The translations under genes and the position numbers were made by a program. A DNA stretch of 64,000 nt. Source: an uncultured Siphonobacter sp. (GTDB lineage: Bacteria; Bacteroidota; Bacteroidia; Cytophagales; Spirosomataceae). Location of the stretch: assembly GCA_913774715.1 (NCBI GenBank), contig CAJYHS010000109.1:42639-106638 (forward strand), read 5' to 3'. The notes under the pieces are model-generated. The model saw only the letters and a list, made by a program, of their open reading frames with translations, ran no database searches and was not told the origin of the DNA. This document shows positions 40,333 to 50,623 of this stretch, piece after piece (the stretch's first letter is position 1; every line of letters begins with the position of its first letter).

Positions 40333-41847
40333 ATGAAATGGGCCTTCCTGCCTTCGTTACTACTTTGTCCATTTTTGCTTTCTGCTACCGTCATACCCAA
40401 TAGCTTGTTCAGCGATCATGTGGTGTTACAACGCGGCATTACCGTGCCCATTTGGGGAACAGCTACTTCTGATGAATCGGTTACAGTAACATTTGCAGGC
40501 CAAAGTGTTCAGACCCAGGCAAAAGACGGCAAGTGGATGGTAAAACTCAAACCTTTACCTGTTGGTGGCCCTTATACTCTGACCATTCAGGGCTCTAATC
40601 TGGTTACCATTTCAGACGTACTCGTAGGTGACGTATGGATTGCCAGTGGACAGTCCAACATGGAACGGCAATTAGGCCCGCGTGAAGGCCAGAAACTCAT
40701 TGATAACTGGGAAAAAGAACGCGATGCCGCACATTATCCACAGATTCGTCAGTATGCCTTGACTAAGAATTACGCTCCGGCTCCGGTTCAGGATACGTAT
40801 CACGAATGGGTCGTTTGTTCACCCGAAACCGTACCCGATTTCACCGCCGTGGGTTACTTCTTCGCCCGCGATTTATACGAAAACTACAAAGTCCCCATTG
40901 GTATCATTCTGACGGCTTACGGTGGTTCGCCCGCTCAAAACTGGATGAGTCGGGAAGCTTTGGAAGCTACACCCGAACTGAAAAAACTGGTGGAAGATTA
41001 CGATAAATCGCTGCAATACGAACCCAACACGGTCAGCTCTTTACAGAAAAAAATGGAGCCGCTCTGGGCTAAATACCGGGCGGATTCCTTGCAGGCAGTA
41101 CAAGAGCAAAAACCCTTACCCAAACGCCCCGTCCAGCCTTACCATATGCAGCAAGGTTATTACGTCAGTGGACTATACAATGGCATGCTGAAACCGCTGA
41201 TTCCGTTTGCGATCAAAGGAGTAATCTGGTATCAGGGTGAAAATAATGCTCATCAAGCCAAGTTATATCAGACGATGTTTCCAGCTCTGATTGCCCAATG
41301 GCGGTCGGAATGGCAACAGGGTGACTTTCCTTTTCTGTTTGTACAAATTGCTCCCTTTGGCATGATGCCGCCCGAAATTCGGGAAGCTCAATTAATTAGC
41401 TTAAAAAAGACGAAAAATACAGCCATGGTCGTAACGACCGATTGCGGCGATGCAAAAGATATTCATCCCACCAATAAAAAGCCCGTTGGTGAGCGATTAA
41501 GCCGGGCAGCGAAGGCATTGGCCTACGGCGAAAAGCTGGAATATTCCGGTCCGATTTATGAATCCATGCAGGTCAAAGGCGATCAAATTGTTCTCAAGTT
41601 TAGTCATACGGGTAAAGGATTAGCTAGTCCTGATCAGCCATTGAAAGGATTTACCATCGCCGGAGCTGATCAGCAATTCGTCCCCGCCCAGGCCCGCATT
41701 AAAGGAAAAACGGTGATTGTTTCCAGTGACAAAGTGCCAAATCCCGTTTCTATTCGCTACGGCTGGACACAGGTACCGGACGTTAATCTGTATAATAAAG
41801 AAGGATTACCAGCTTCTCCTTTCCGTACGGATATGATGGATTACTGA
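40333..41847 (+). CDS. Sialate O-acetylesterase-type SGNH carbohydrate esterase
   Basis: SDHVVLQRG...VWIASGQSNME...GVIWYQGENNAHQAKLYQTMFPALIAQWR; start trimmed to MKWAFLPSLL because the proS terminator lies inside the longer ORF. Confidence 0.92.
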   Translation: MKWAFLPSLLLCPFLLSATVIPNSLFSDHVVLQRGITVPIWGTATSDESVTVTFAGQSVQTQAKDGKWMVKLKPLPVGGPYTLTIQGSNLVTISDVLVGDVWIASGQSNMERQLGPREGQKLIDNWEKERDAAHYPQIRQYALTKNYAPAPVQDTYHEWVVCSPETVPDFTAVGYFFARDLYENYKVPIGIILTAYGGSPAQNWMSREALEATPELKKLVEDYDKSLQYEPNTVSSLQKKMEPLWAKYRADSLQAVQEQKPLPKRPVQPYHMQQGYYVSGLYNGMLKPLIPFAIKGVIWYQGENNAHQAKLYQTMFPALIAQWRSEWQQGDFPFLFVQIAPFGMMPPEIREAQLISLKKTKNTAMVVTTDCGDAKDIHPTNKKPVGERLSRAAKALAYGEKLEYSGPIYESMQVKGDQIVLKFSHTGKGLASPDQPLKGFTIAGADQQFVPAQARIKGKTVIVSSDKVPNPVSIRYGWTQVPDVNLYNKEGLPASPFRTDMMDY

Positions 41848-41956
41848 AATGATCTCTAATAGAAGAGTATATGATACCTAATCTTGTCTTTAATAGCTAA
41901 CTATAGTTCAGTATGCTGAGTCACAAAACCAAATCTCTACCTCTTTAAAACTCTCT

Positions 41957-44416
41957 ATGCTTCAAAAGTTAGTAACGCTGTCTTTTCTGGTTATGAGTTC
42001 ATGGGCGAGTTATGCCCAATCCGAAAAGCTCTGGTATAAAGCCCCCGCCGAAGTCTGGACGGAAGCCTTACCCGTAGGTAATGGACGCATTGGCGGTATG
42101 ATTTTCGGTCGCCCCGAACAGGAACTTATTCAATTAAACGAGTCTACACTTTGGTCCGGTGGACCTGTCCAGCCCGGTGTCAATCCCCAGGCAGCTTCGT
42201 ATTTACCGCAGGTTCGGGAAGCACTGGCGGCCGAAGATTACCCTAAAGCCGTGGCTCTGCTCAAGAAAATGCAGGGGCATTATACCCAGAGCTACATGCC
42301 GATGGGTGATCTGAAAATCCTCCAGTCTGTGTCATCCCCCCAGGATTACTACCGAGATCTGGATATTGCTCAGGCTGTGGCTACCACCCGATTTACGAGC
42401 AACGGAGTTACTTACACCCGGGAGGTCTTCTCCTCTGCCCCCGATCAGGTCATGGTAATTCGACTGAAATCCAGCAAACCTGGTGCTCTTTCTTTTGATG
42501 TAAAAGGTAGCAGCCCTTTGCATTTCAGCAAAAGCGTAAAAGGCAGTAATGAACTGGTTATTAATGGAAAAGCTCCTGCTCAGGTAGATCCTAACTATTA
42601 CAACTCTCCTTCCCGTAAACCTATTGTTTACGAAGATGCTTCGGGTTGTAAAGGCATGCGTTTTCAGTTCCAGGTCCGGGCCATCAGCAAAACTGGTCAG
42701 ATACAAACCGATACGGCTGGCATTCACGTCAAGAATGCCAGTGAAGTGGTATTGTTATTATCCACTGCAACGAGTTTCAACGGATTTGACAAATGCCCCG
42801 ACAGCAACGGTAAAGACGAGAAAAAGTTAGCAGATACGTATCTGAGTCAGGCCGCTTCCAAATCTTACGAAACGTTACTTTCCCGGCATATCGCTGATTA
42901 TCAGAAGTATTACAAACGGGTTACTTTTCAGCTCAACGATACGAACAAACCTTCTACCTTAGCTTCTAACGAGCGACTGGATGCCTATTCTCAGGGAGCG
43001 AAAGATCCTTCCCTGGAAACGCTTTACTTCAATTACGGTCGGTACCTGCTCATTTCCAGTTCTCGTCCGGGTGGTGCGGCGGCTAATTTGCAGGGCATCT
43101 GGAATCATCACATGCGGGCTCCCTTGAGTTCAAATTATACGATCAACATTAATACCCAGATGAACTACTGGCCGGCCGAGGTTACCAACCTTTCCGAGCT
43201 GCATCAGCCTTTATTTGAGTTGACGAAAGACATTTCCAAAACGGGAGTTCAGACGGCCAAAGAATACTATAACCTGCCCGGCTGGGTAGCTCACCACAAT
43301 TCCGACATCTGGGCAGCTTCTAACGCCGTGGGCGATGTAGGCGATGGCGATCCCATGTGGGCCAACTGGAACGAAGCCGCTGGCTGGCTCTCGCAACATT
43401 TGTGGGAGCATTACGCATTTACCCGCGACAAAACGTTCCTGCGGGAAACGGCCTATCCCATTATGAAAGGGGCCGCCACTTTTTTACTGGGTTACCTGAT
43501 TGAAGATAAAGATGGCTACCTGATTACTTCGCCTTCTACTTCTCCCGAAAATTCGTTTATTAATTCAGCCGGAAAACGGGCTTACGTCACCGTCGGTTCG
43601 ACGATGGATATGTCCATTATCTGGGACTTATTTACGAATCTGATTGAAGCTTCGGAAACACTGGGTAATGACGCCGAGTTCCGGAAACTATTAATCGAGA
43701 AGAAGAAGAAATTACTACCGCTGCACATTGGTCATAAGGGTAACCTGCAAGAATGGTATAAAGACTGGGAAGACGAAGATCCCCATCATCGTCACGTGTC
43801 GCATTTGTTTGGCTTACACCCCGGTCGGCAGATTTCACCGCTGGCTACTCCCGATTTTGCCAAGGCCGCTCGCACCTCGCTCGAACTTCGCGGCGACGAA
43901 GGAACGGGCTGGAGTAAAGCCTGGAAGATTAATTTCTGGGCTCGACTGCTCGACGGTGACCATGCTTATTCACTCATTCGTCAGTTATTGCATTATACCC
44001 GGGAAAACGGAACTCAATACCAACGTGGTGGCGGTACGTACCCCAACTTCTTCGATGCTCACCCCCCCTTCCAGATCGATGGTAACTTCGGCGGTACCGC
44101 TGGTATGACCGAAATGTTATTGCAAAGTCATTTGCACGAACTGCATTTATTAGCTGCGTTACCCAAAGCCTGGGCCGAAGGTCGGGTCACGGGCCTGAGA
44201 GCTCGCGGTGGTTTTGAAGTAGATATGCAGTGGAAAGATGGTCAGCTACAGTCGGGCCGGATTCTTTCACTCCAGGGAGAACCCTGTAAACTAAGAACCA
44301 GTCATCCGATTCAGATAAAAGGGGTTTCTGTTAAGCCGCAACAGGAAAACGGTTACTATTTATTGACCTTTCCAACTCAGAAAGGCAAGCGTTATGAAAT
44401 TAGTAATTTGAAATAA
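41957..44416 (+). CDS. Glycoside hydrolase family 95 (alpha-L-fucosidase)
   Basis: [27 protein letters not shown]..., [50 protein letters not shown]; signal peptide. Confidence 0.95.
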   Translation: MLQKLVTLSFLVMSSWASYAQSEKLWYKAPAEVWTEALPVGNGRIGGMIFGRPEQELIQLNESTLWSGGPVQPGVNPQAASYLPQVREALAAEDYPKAVALLKKMQGHYTQSYMPMGDLKILQSVSSPQDYYRDLDIAQAVATTRFTSNGVTYTREVFSSAPDQVMVIRLKSSKPGALSFDVKGSSPLHFSKSVKGSNELVINGKAPAQVDPNYYNSPSRKPIVYEDASGCKGMRFQFQVRAISKTGQIQTDTAGIHVKNASEVVLLLSTATSFNGFDKCPDSNGKDEKKLADTYLSQAASKSYETLLSRHIADYQKYYKRVTFQLNDTNKPSTLASNERLDAYSQGAKDPSLETLYFNYGRYLLISSSRPGGAAANLQGIWNHHMRAPLSSNYTININTQMNYWPAEVTNLSELHQPLFELTKDISKTGVQTAKEYYNLPGWVAHHNSDIWAASNAVGDVGDGDPMWANWNEAAGWLSQHLWEHYAFTRDKTFLRETAYPIMKGAATFLLGYLIEDKDGYLITSPSTSPENSFINSAGKRAYVTVGSTMDMSIIWDLFTNLIEASETLGNDAEFRKLLIEKKKKLLPLHIGHKGNLQEWYKDWEDEDPHHRHVSHLFGLHPGRQISPLATPDFAKAARTSLELRGDEGTGWSKAWKINFWARLLDGDHAYSLIRQLLHYTRENGTQYQRGGGTYPNFFDAHPPFQIDGNFGGTAGMTEMLLQSHLHELHLLAALPKAWAEGRVTGLRARGGFEVDMQWKDGQLQSGRILSLQGEPCKLRTSHPIQIKGVSVKPQQENGYYLLTFPTQKGKRYEISNLK

Positions 44417-44470
44417 TCTGAGTCTATCTAACGACATCAGATAGACTTCAGAATCGTTTGATTTTAATTA

Positions 44471-44518
44471 GAAGGGGTTTGAAAGTTGGGAGCTTCCCTC
44501 CCACTTTCAAACCCCTTC
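44471..44518. repeat. Strong inverted repeat downstream of GH95
   Basis: gaaggggtttgaaagt(tggg)...(ccc)actttcaaaccccttc; 16-bp perfect arms, no long T-run. Confidence 0.7.
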
Positions 44519-44813
44519 ATACGTTCTGCCTAACTCCATCCTTTTCAAACCAGTATCTAACTTCTTTCTGGCGGTATCGCTAACTCACAAACTCGCATTT
44601 TCCGGGTATATTTTTTTACATAAAAACAGTAGTTAGAAATACTCCGAAAATTATTAGAAGTTGATGAGAATCTTTTCTTTAGGAACCGTCAGATTTAGTT
44701 TTGTCGTTATAATAAATGGCAAAGAATTCTAGTACGCCATCTCCGAGCCATTGAAGTTACATTTTCCCATGTTTACAATACAACCACTACCCTCGCATTG
44801 ATTTTTTAAAATT

Positions 44814-46940
44814 ATGACGATTCATGTATTAAATCATACGGTTCGGAAGCTGGCCGAGCTGTTTTTCCCAGATAAACTAACTCATTCCTCAACTAAACAT
44901 CTCATTGAATCGGCCAAGATTTCCAAGGCTGAATCGCTGGAGGCTTTCATAGCGGAGTTAACAGAAAAAGCTTTCACTGTGGATCTGGCCCTGGTGAAGC
45001 ACGAAAAAAACGAAGACGATTTCTGGAAATGGAAAGAGGAAAGTGAGCACCCCTTTGTCTATTTTGAAAAAACCGGAGACGGTTATCGTCCCATCATTGC
45101 GGGTAAGGACCTAAAAAAGGGAAAACCTTATCACTTTGCCATTGAAGAATCGGGCGAACAAACGATTACCGGAGAAGGAATTACGCCAGTCAAAAATAAG
45201 AATGGCAAGGTAGTTTTTCTTACGGCTTTTCCCATGCACCCGCTTACGAAAGAAGGCGGCAATAACGAAGAAGCCGAACCTACTAATCCCTGGAGACGTA
45301 CGTTACAGCTCTTCAAAAACGAACGTCGCGACATCTATTACCTCTATCTCTACGCCATCGTTTCGGGCTTAATTGCCCTGAGCTTACCCTTGGGAAGTCA
45401 GGCCATTGTCGGGTTAATTCAAGGAGGGCTGGTCTTTTCTTCGGTGTATTTGTTGGCAGGTCTGGTTATTCTCGGCACATTGATTACGGGTATTTTACAA
45501 ATCGTTCAGGTATCCATTGTCGAGGTTTTGCAACAACGAATTTTCGCTAAAGCGGCTTTTGAATACGTCTATCGCATTCCTCGGATCAAGGTTGAATCGC
45601 TGAGCAAATATTATGCTCCGGAATTGATGAACCGCTTTTTTGATATTCTTACGATTCAGAAAGCCTTGCCTAAAGTGCTGATTGATATTACAGGGGCTTT
45701 AATCCAGATTTCATTTGGCTTGTTACTGCTCTTTGCGTATCACCCCATGTTCATTGTTTTTGGATTGTTAACCATCATTCTGATCTTCTTTGTCTTTCGG
45801 GTTAATGCCGCAAAAGGTTTGGAAACCAGCCTTAACGAATCCAAATACAAGTATAAAGTAGCCCAGTGGCTGGAAGATATTGCCCGGACGCTGAACAGCT
45901 TTAAAGTAGTTGGTAAAACCAATCTTCCTTTACAGAAAATGGATGATCTGGTGAGCCGTTACCTGCTATATCGGGAGAAGCACTTCAAAATTCTGCTCCG
46001 CATTTTCTATTACATGGTTGCCTTTAAAACGCTGGTTATCGCGGCTCTGCTGGTTTTAGGTATCTTCCTGGTTGTAGATCGTCAGATTACCTTAGGACAA
46101 TTCGTAGCCTCTGACATCATTATCGTTCTTATTGTGAGTTCGGTAGAAAAGCTAATTACCAGCATCGATACGATTTTTGATCTGGTAACAGCAACCGAGA
46201 AAATGGGAGCCGTTACGGACTTACCCCTGGAAAGAGACGGCGGTATTAACGTGCCCATTCGCGATCAGGAATTTTCGATGCAGACGCACAACCTTTCCTA
46301 CCGTTACCCAGATGGTAAAAGACCTGTTCTCCAGGGACTTAACTTGTCTATTAAGGCAGGTGAACGCATTGTGGTTACGGGTACAAATGGCGGTGGTAAG
46401 AATACCCTACTTCGAGTATTAAGCGGCATTCTGAGTGATTATGAAGGCAGTATTTCAGTGAATGGTTTCTCGTTGCGGGATATTCACCTGAGCGACTTCC
46501 GTAATGCCGTGGCGAAAAATGTTTCGCCCGAAGAGATTTTTGACGGTACTATTCTGGAAAACATCACCATGGGCCGGACGAATATTACCATTGAAGATGT
46601 TCGCTGGGTGATCGAAAGCCTGAATCTGACGGATAAAATCAGTCAGTTACCTAACGGTCTGGATACGCAGATGTTGTCGTCAGGACAACGGTTCTCGGAA
46701 AGTTTCAATGCCAAAATTACCGCAGCCCGCTGCATCGTCGAGCGACCTAAGTTGCTGATTTTCTCCGATTTTTACGGTTTGCTGGATCGGGAAGAAAAGC
46801 TACAACTCATCAAGTTTGTGTGTGATCATTCGCACCCCTGGACATTCATTACCATTTCCCACGATCCCGAAATCCTGGCGGCCTGCGACCGGGTTTTAAT
46901 TCTGGAAAATGGCAAAATTGTTAGTGACGGACCTTATTGA
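44814..46940 (+). CDS. ABC transporter (TMD-NBD fusion) with degenerate nucleotide-binding motifs
   Basis: N-terminal ~165 aa extra domain, 6-TM region, NBD with GTNGGGKNTLLRVLSG (Walker A), LSSGQ signature, PKLLIFSDFYGLLD (Walker B region), ISHDPE (H-loop). Confidence 0.88.
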   Translation: MTIHVLNHTVRKLAELFFPDKLTHSSTKHLIESAKISKAESLEAFIAELTEKAFTVDLALVKHEKNEDDFWKWKEESEHPFVYFEKTGDGYRPIIAGKDLKKGKPYHFAIEESGEQTITGEGITPVKNKNGKVVFLTAFPMHPLTKEGGNNEEAEPTNPWRRTLQLFKNERRDIYYLYLYAIVSGLIALSLPLGSQAIVGLIQGGLVFSSVYLLAGLVILGTLITGILQIVQVSIVEVLQQRIFAKAAFEYVYRIPRIKVESLSKYYAPELMNRFFDILTIQKALPKVLIDITGALIQISFGLLLLFAYHPMFIVFGLLTIILIFFVFRVNAAKGLETSLNESKYKYKVAQWLEDIARTLNSFKVVGKTNLPLQKMDDLVSRYLLYREKHFKILLRIFYYMVAFKTLVIAALLVLGIFLVVDRQITLGQFVASDIIIVLIVSSVEKLITSIDTIFDLVTATEKMGAVTDLPLERDGGINVPIRDQEFSMQTHNLSYRYPDGKRPVLQGLNLSIKAGERIVVTGTNGGGKNTLLRVLSGILSDYEGSISVNGFSLRDIHLSDFRNAVAKNVSPEEIFDGTILENITMGRTNITIEDVRWVIESLNLTDKISQLPNGLDTQMLSSGQRFSESFNAKITAARCIVERPKLLIFSDFYGLLDREEKLQLIKFVCDHSHPWTFITISHDPEILAACDRVLILENGKIVSDGPY

Positions 46941-47009
46941 TTTCCTAGCTCTCGTGTAGTTTAAAACCTGTTTTTACAGAAACTACCTACAGTCAATCAT
47001 TCTATAAAG

Positions 47010-48377
47010 ATGCTGAATATATCTCCCAAGCGAGTCGATCCGGATATGTCTGAGATCGAAATTAATTCACTAAAAACGCTTTCGACCCACCGAACGGGCC
47101 GTAAACTGGCCCGCTGGATTATTGGGATTCTGCTCATCTTGTTTATTGTTCTGTTCATGCCCTGGCAACAGAACATTAACGGTACGGGTACGGTAACGGC
47201 CCTTACCCCGCAGGATCGCCCCCAAACGGTACAGAATATCATTGCCGGAAGAATTGAAAGATGGCACGTCCGGGAAGGTCAGGCCGTTCAGAAAGGCGAT
47301 ACCATTCTGACGCTTTCCGAGGTTAAGGATGAATACTTTGACCCGAATCTGCCCGAGCGTTTAATTGAACAGGTTGGTGCTAAAGAAACCTCAGTGGAAG
47401 GCTATGAAACCAAAATCAGTGCGGTTGACAATCAGTTAACGGCACTGAGAAATGCCCTGCGTTTAAGTCTGGATAAGGCTCGAAATAAAGTATTGCAGTC
47501 TCAGGCAAAAGTACAATCGGACAGCGTGGACGTAATCAATGAGCAGATTCAGTTTCGCATTGCCGAAGTTCGTTTTGAGCGTTTCCAGCAGGGGTATAAT
47601 CAGGGATTATTTTCGAAAACAGAACTCGAAACCCGCGAATTAAGCTTTCAGGGGGCTCGGGCGAAACTGGTAGCCACGCAAAATAAACTGGCTATTTCAC
47701 GTCAGGATCTGATTAACTCCCGTATCGAGCTAAACTCGATTGAGGCTGAATACCAGAAAGAAATTGCCAAGTCATTCTCGGATCGTAGCTCAGCAGTATC
47801 TTCCCTGGGGGATGGTCGTAAAGAACTCTCGGAGTTACGAAATAAAGTAGCAAACGTCGGAGTTCGCCGCAATCAGTATGTCCTGAGAGCTCCTCAGAAT
47901 GGAATTGTGGTTAAAACGCTGAAAGCAGGGGTTGGTGAAACCATCAAGGAAGGCGAGCCTATTTGTACTTTACAACCGCTGAATCCTCAGATGGCCGTTG
48001 AATTATACGTGAAGGCCATGGACGTTCCTCTGATTCAGAAAAACCGGGAAGTACGGATTCGTTTTGACGGCTGGCCTGCTCTGCAATTCTCGGGTTGGCC
48101 TTCTGTCAGCGTGGGTACGTTTGGCGGTCGCGTCGTGGTTATTGACCAGGTTAACTCGCCCAATGGTGAATACCGTCTTCTGGTAACACCTAAGCTGGAA
48201 GAACGCCGGGATCACCCCTGGCCTAAGCAGTTACGTTTAGGCTCGGGTGTATACGGCTGGGTAATGCTGGATAGCGTTCCGGTATGGTATGAAATCTGGC
48301 GTCAGTTGAACGGCTTCCCACCTAGCCTTAAGGAAGAACCGAAAGGAGATTACGAAGGGAAGGGAGGTAAGAAATGA
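47010..48377 (+). CDS. HlyD-family periplasmic adaptor
   Basis: Single TM, biotinyl-lipoyl-like IAGRIERWHVREGQAVQKGDTILTL, long coiled coil, YVLRAPQNGIVVKTLKAGVGETIKEGEPICTL. Confidence 0.9.
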   Translation: MLNISPKRVDPDMSEIEINSLKTLSTHRTGRKLARWIIGILLILFIVLFMPWQQNINGTGTVTALTPQDRPQTVQNIIAGRIERWHVREGQAVQKGDTILTLSEVKDEYFDPNLPERLIEQVGAKETSVEGYETKISAVDNQLTALRNALRLSLDKARNKVLQSQAKVQSDSVDVINEQIQFRIAEVRFERFQQGYNQGLFSKTELETRELSFQGARAKLVATQNKLAISRQDLINSRIELNSIEAEYQKEIAKSFSDRSSAVSSLGDGRKELSELRNKVANVGVRRNQYVLRAPQNGIVVKTLKAGVGETIKEGEPICTLQPLNPQMAVELYVKAMDVPLIQKNREVRIRFDGWPALQFSGWPSVSVGTFGGRVVVIDQVNSPNGEYRLLVTPKLEERRDHPWPKQLRLGSGVYGWVMLDSVPVWYEIWRQLNGFPPSLKEEPKGDYEGKGGKK

Positions 48378-49828
48378 TGAATTCAGTCTTCCGTTTTCGG
48401 TTTTCAGTTTTCAGTTCTTGGAAGTTTTCCCGAAAGCTCCTTTTCCTTTTTATTCTGACGGGAAGTTACCATTTTGCTTTGGCTCAGGATTCGGTTCGGA
48501 TTTTTACCTTTTCTGATTACGCGGATCTGATCATCAAAAATCATCCCGTTATTAAACAATCCGAGCTTATTCCGGCAGATGCCCGTACAGAATTGATGCA
48601 GGCCCGGGGAATGTTTGACCCTAAACTGGCTTCGGATTTTAGTCGAAAAGAGTACAAAGACCGGGAATACTACAACCATTGGGAAAACTCACTGAAGATC
48701 CCCACTTGGCCTGGTATTGATCTGAAGGCCGGTTTTGACCGGAATACGGGTCCGTACATTAACCCTCAGTATCGCACACCGGATGCGGGTTTAGTGTACG
48801 CGGGACTGAGCGTTCCGCTGGCTCAAGGCTTACTGATTGATGCCCGCCGTTCTACCCTCCGACAGGCCCGGTTATTACAGGACATTGCCGAAGCTGATCG
48901 CCGGAAATTGGTTATTAAAATCATGTACGACGCTGCCAAGACCTATTGGGACTGGTATTTTGCCTATCAGCAATTTCGGTTTACTTCAGAAGGCTTAGAA
49001 CTGGCTCAGGTTCGTTTTACGGCGGTGAAGCAACGCGTAGAAATTGGCGATTTGGCTCCGATTGATTCCGTACAGGCTAAAATTACGGTTCAGGAACGGC
49101 AGGCGTCCTATCAGGAAGCTTTAATGGAATTTCAGAATACACGGCTGGGCATTTCCAATAATCTATGGACGACAGATGACGAACCCGCCGAGTTACCCGA
49201 GAACGCGATTCCGGGCGGCGTTACCCTACCCGAACCGACGCAGGAACAGCTAGATAATTTACTGGCCCGGGCTACTCAACAGCACCCGGAGCTGATTAAG
49301 TTTAATTTCAAGTTACAGCAGCTGGACATCGAACGGCGGTTTCGGCAAAATCAGTTATTGCCCGTCGTCAATGTGAGTTATAACTTCATCCGTGAACCGG
49401 TCAATATGGGTTCGTACGATGCAGGCTGGTGGATGACCAACAATTACAAAGTTGGGGCCGAAGTTAGTTTCCCTCTGTTTCTGAGAAAAGAACGCGGGAA
49501 ACTTCAGCAGGTTCGTATCAAACAACAGGACCTTCGCTTTGATCAGCAACAAACCCAGCGAACCATTGCTACTACGGTACGTCAGGTTTTTAATCAGGCC
49601 CGATCTTATCAGCAACAGGCTGAATTTCAGCGTTTGGCTACGGAAAACCAGGCAGTTTTGGTACGTGCGGAACAGCAAAAGTTCAATATTGGAGAAAGTA
49701 CGCTATTCCTGGTAAATACGCAGGAAACGAAATTGATCGACATGCTAATCAAGACGGAATCGTTGAGAACTAAATACGCCAAAGCTTGGGCCAACAGCTT
49801 GTACGCTGCCGGGAGTAACCCACAATAA
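48374..49828 (+). CDS. TolC-family outer membrane efflux protein
   Basis: Overlaps HlyD by 4 nt; signal peptide; paired outer-membrane efflux repeats. Confidence 0.88.
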   Translation: MMNSVFRFRFSVFSSWKFSRKLLFLFILTGSYHFALAQDSVRIFTFSDYADLIIKNHPVIKQSELIPADARTELMQARGMFDPKLASDFSRKEYKDREYYNHWENSLKIPTWPGIDLKAGFDRNTGPYINPQYRTPDAGLVYAGLSVPLAQGLLIDARRSTLRQARLLQDIAEADRRKLVIKIMYDAAKTYWDWYFAYQQFRFTSEGLELAQVRFTAVKQRVEIGDLAPIDSVQAKITVQERQASYQEALMEFQNTRLGISNNLWTTDDEPAELPENAIPGGVTLPEPTQEQLDNLLARATQQHPELIKFNFKLQQLDIERRFRQNQLLPVVNVSYNFIREPVNMGSYDAGWWMTNNYKVGAEVSFPLFLRKERGKLQQVRIKQQDLRFDQQQTQRTIATTVRQVFNQARSYQQQAEFQRLATENQAVLVRAEQQKFNIGESTLFLVNTQETKLIDMLIKTESLRTKYAKAWANSLYAAGSNPQ

Positions 49829-49992
49829 GTCCAGTTTCAGGAAGGATAGAACATTAACATCTCCTTAAAACTGAAAGCTTTTGAAACTAATTTGCTTATT
49901 TTTGGTATTTAATTTCGACGAACACTAAACAACCAAAGGTTTTAGTGTCTAATTTTATAACTAGAACTTATTCACTAAAAACGACCATCATT

Positions 49993-50163
49993 ATGTTTGG
50001 AATGGGAGGACCCGAAGTTGCACTTATTGCTGTAGCCTTCGTACTGTTATTTGGAGCCAAGAAAATTCCTGAACTGGCTCGGGGACTAGGAAAAGGAATC
50101 CGTGAATTCAAGGATGCCTCAAAAGAAATCAGAGAGAACATCGAAAATCCAGGAAAAGAGTAA
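49993..50163 (+). CDS. tatA: Twin-arginine translocase subunit TatA/TatE
   Basis: [56 protein letters not shown]. Confidence 0.93.
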   Translation: MFGMGGPEVALIAVAFVLLFGAKKIPELARGLGKGIREFKDASKEIRENIENPGKE

Positions 50164-50182
50164 TTGCTCTTTTAGCCATATG

Positions 50183-50216
50183 AAAAGTCAGCTTCAATCA
50201 TGAAGCTGACTTTTTT
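50183..50216 (+). terminator. Rho-independent terminator of tatA
   Basis: aaaagtcagcttca atca tgaagctgacttttttgg, 10-bp stem. Confidence 0.88.
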
Positions 50217-50243
50217 GGTTTTGGTGAATAGCAAATCCATAAC

Positions 50244-50280
50244 AAATGCTCTTTCGGATTGCAAATCCGAAAGAGCATTT
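50244..50280. repeat. Palindromic repeat family A, copy 1
   Basis: aaatgctctttcggatt gca aatccgaaagagcattt, perfect 17-bp stem. Confidence 0.9.
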
Positions 50281-50292
50281 GTAGTAATTCAT

Positions 50293-50340
50293 GTAGAGAC
50301 GCGACTTCATCGCGTCTGGGTAAGAGGCAGTTTTGTCACT
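50293..50340. repeat. Palindromic repeat family B, copy 1
   Basis: gtagagacgcgacttcatcgcgtctgggtaagaggcagttttgtcact. Confidence 0.85.
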
Positions 50341-50364
50341 ATTCAAGGGGTTTTCATTATTAAC

Positions 50365-50393
50365 GCTCTTTCGGATTGTAAATCCGAAAGAGC
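50365..50393. repeat. Palindromic repeat family A, copy 2
   Basis: gctctttcggatt gta aatccgaaagagc, 13-bp stem. Confidence 0.9.
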
Positions 50394-50458
50394 ATCTTTC
50401 CTTCCAGACAGAGTCCTTCCAGGCTTGCGATTCGTTTATTGGGGCTTCTATAACTCAC

Positions 50459-50487
50459 GTAGAGACGCGACTTCATCGCGTCTCTAC
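50459..50487. repeat. Palindromic repeat family B, copy 2
   Basis: gtagagacgcga cttca tcgcgtctctac, perfect 12-bp stem. Confidence 0.9.
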
Positions 50488-50623
50488 GCAGAAGGTCTTG
50501 AATTATGGCGACCTGCCGTGAATTGGCAAGCCAACATTATCTCACGCCAGCCAAACCTTTTTCGCTCATAAAGCACCACAGTTTGCGGTATCTCCTATTT
50601 TTGTGCTTTCTATCTCTGTACGC

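Noticed and set aside
44664-44732. 22-codon ORF (MRIFSLGTVRFSFVVIINGKEF) upstream of the degenerate ABC gene, as a possible exported peptide
   Set aside because: Too short, no Gly-Gly leader pattern, no clear ribosome-binding evidence; not distinguishable from chance.
50244-50487. Possible CRISPR array
   Set aside because: Two different palindromes alternate at uneven spacing, only two copies each; no spacer/repeat regularity and no cas genes.
50200-50571. 123-aa ORF (and 62-aa ORF 50333-50521) after tatA
   Set aside because: Translation is composed of the palindromic repeats; the reading frame is a by-product of repeat DNA.
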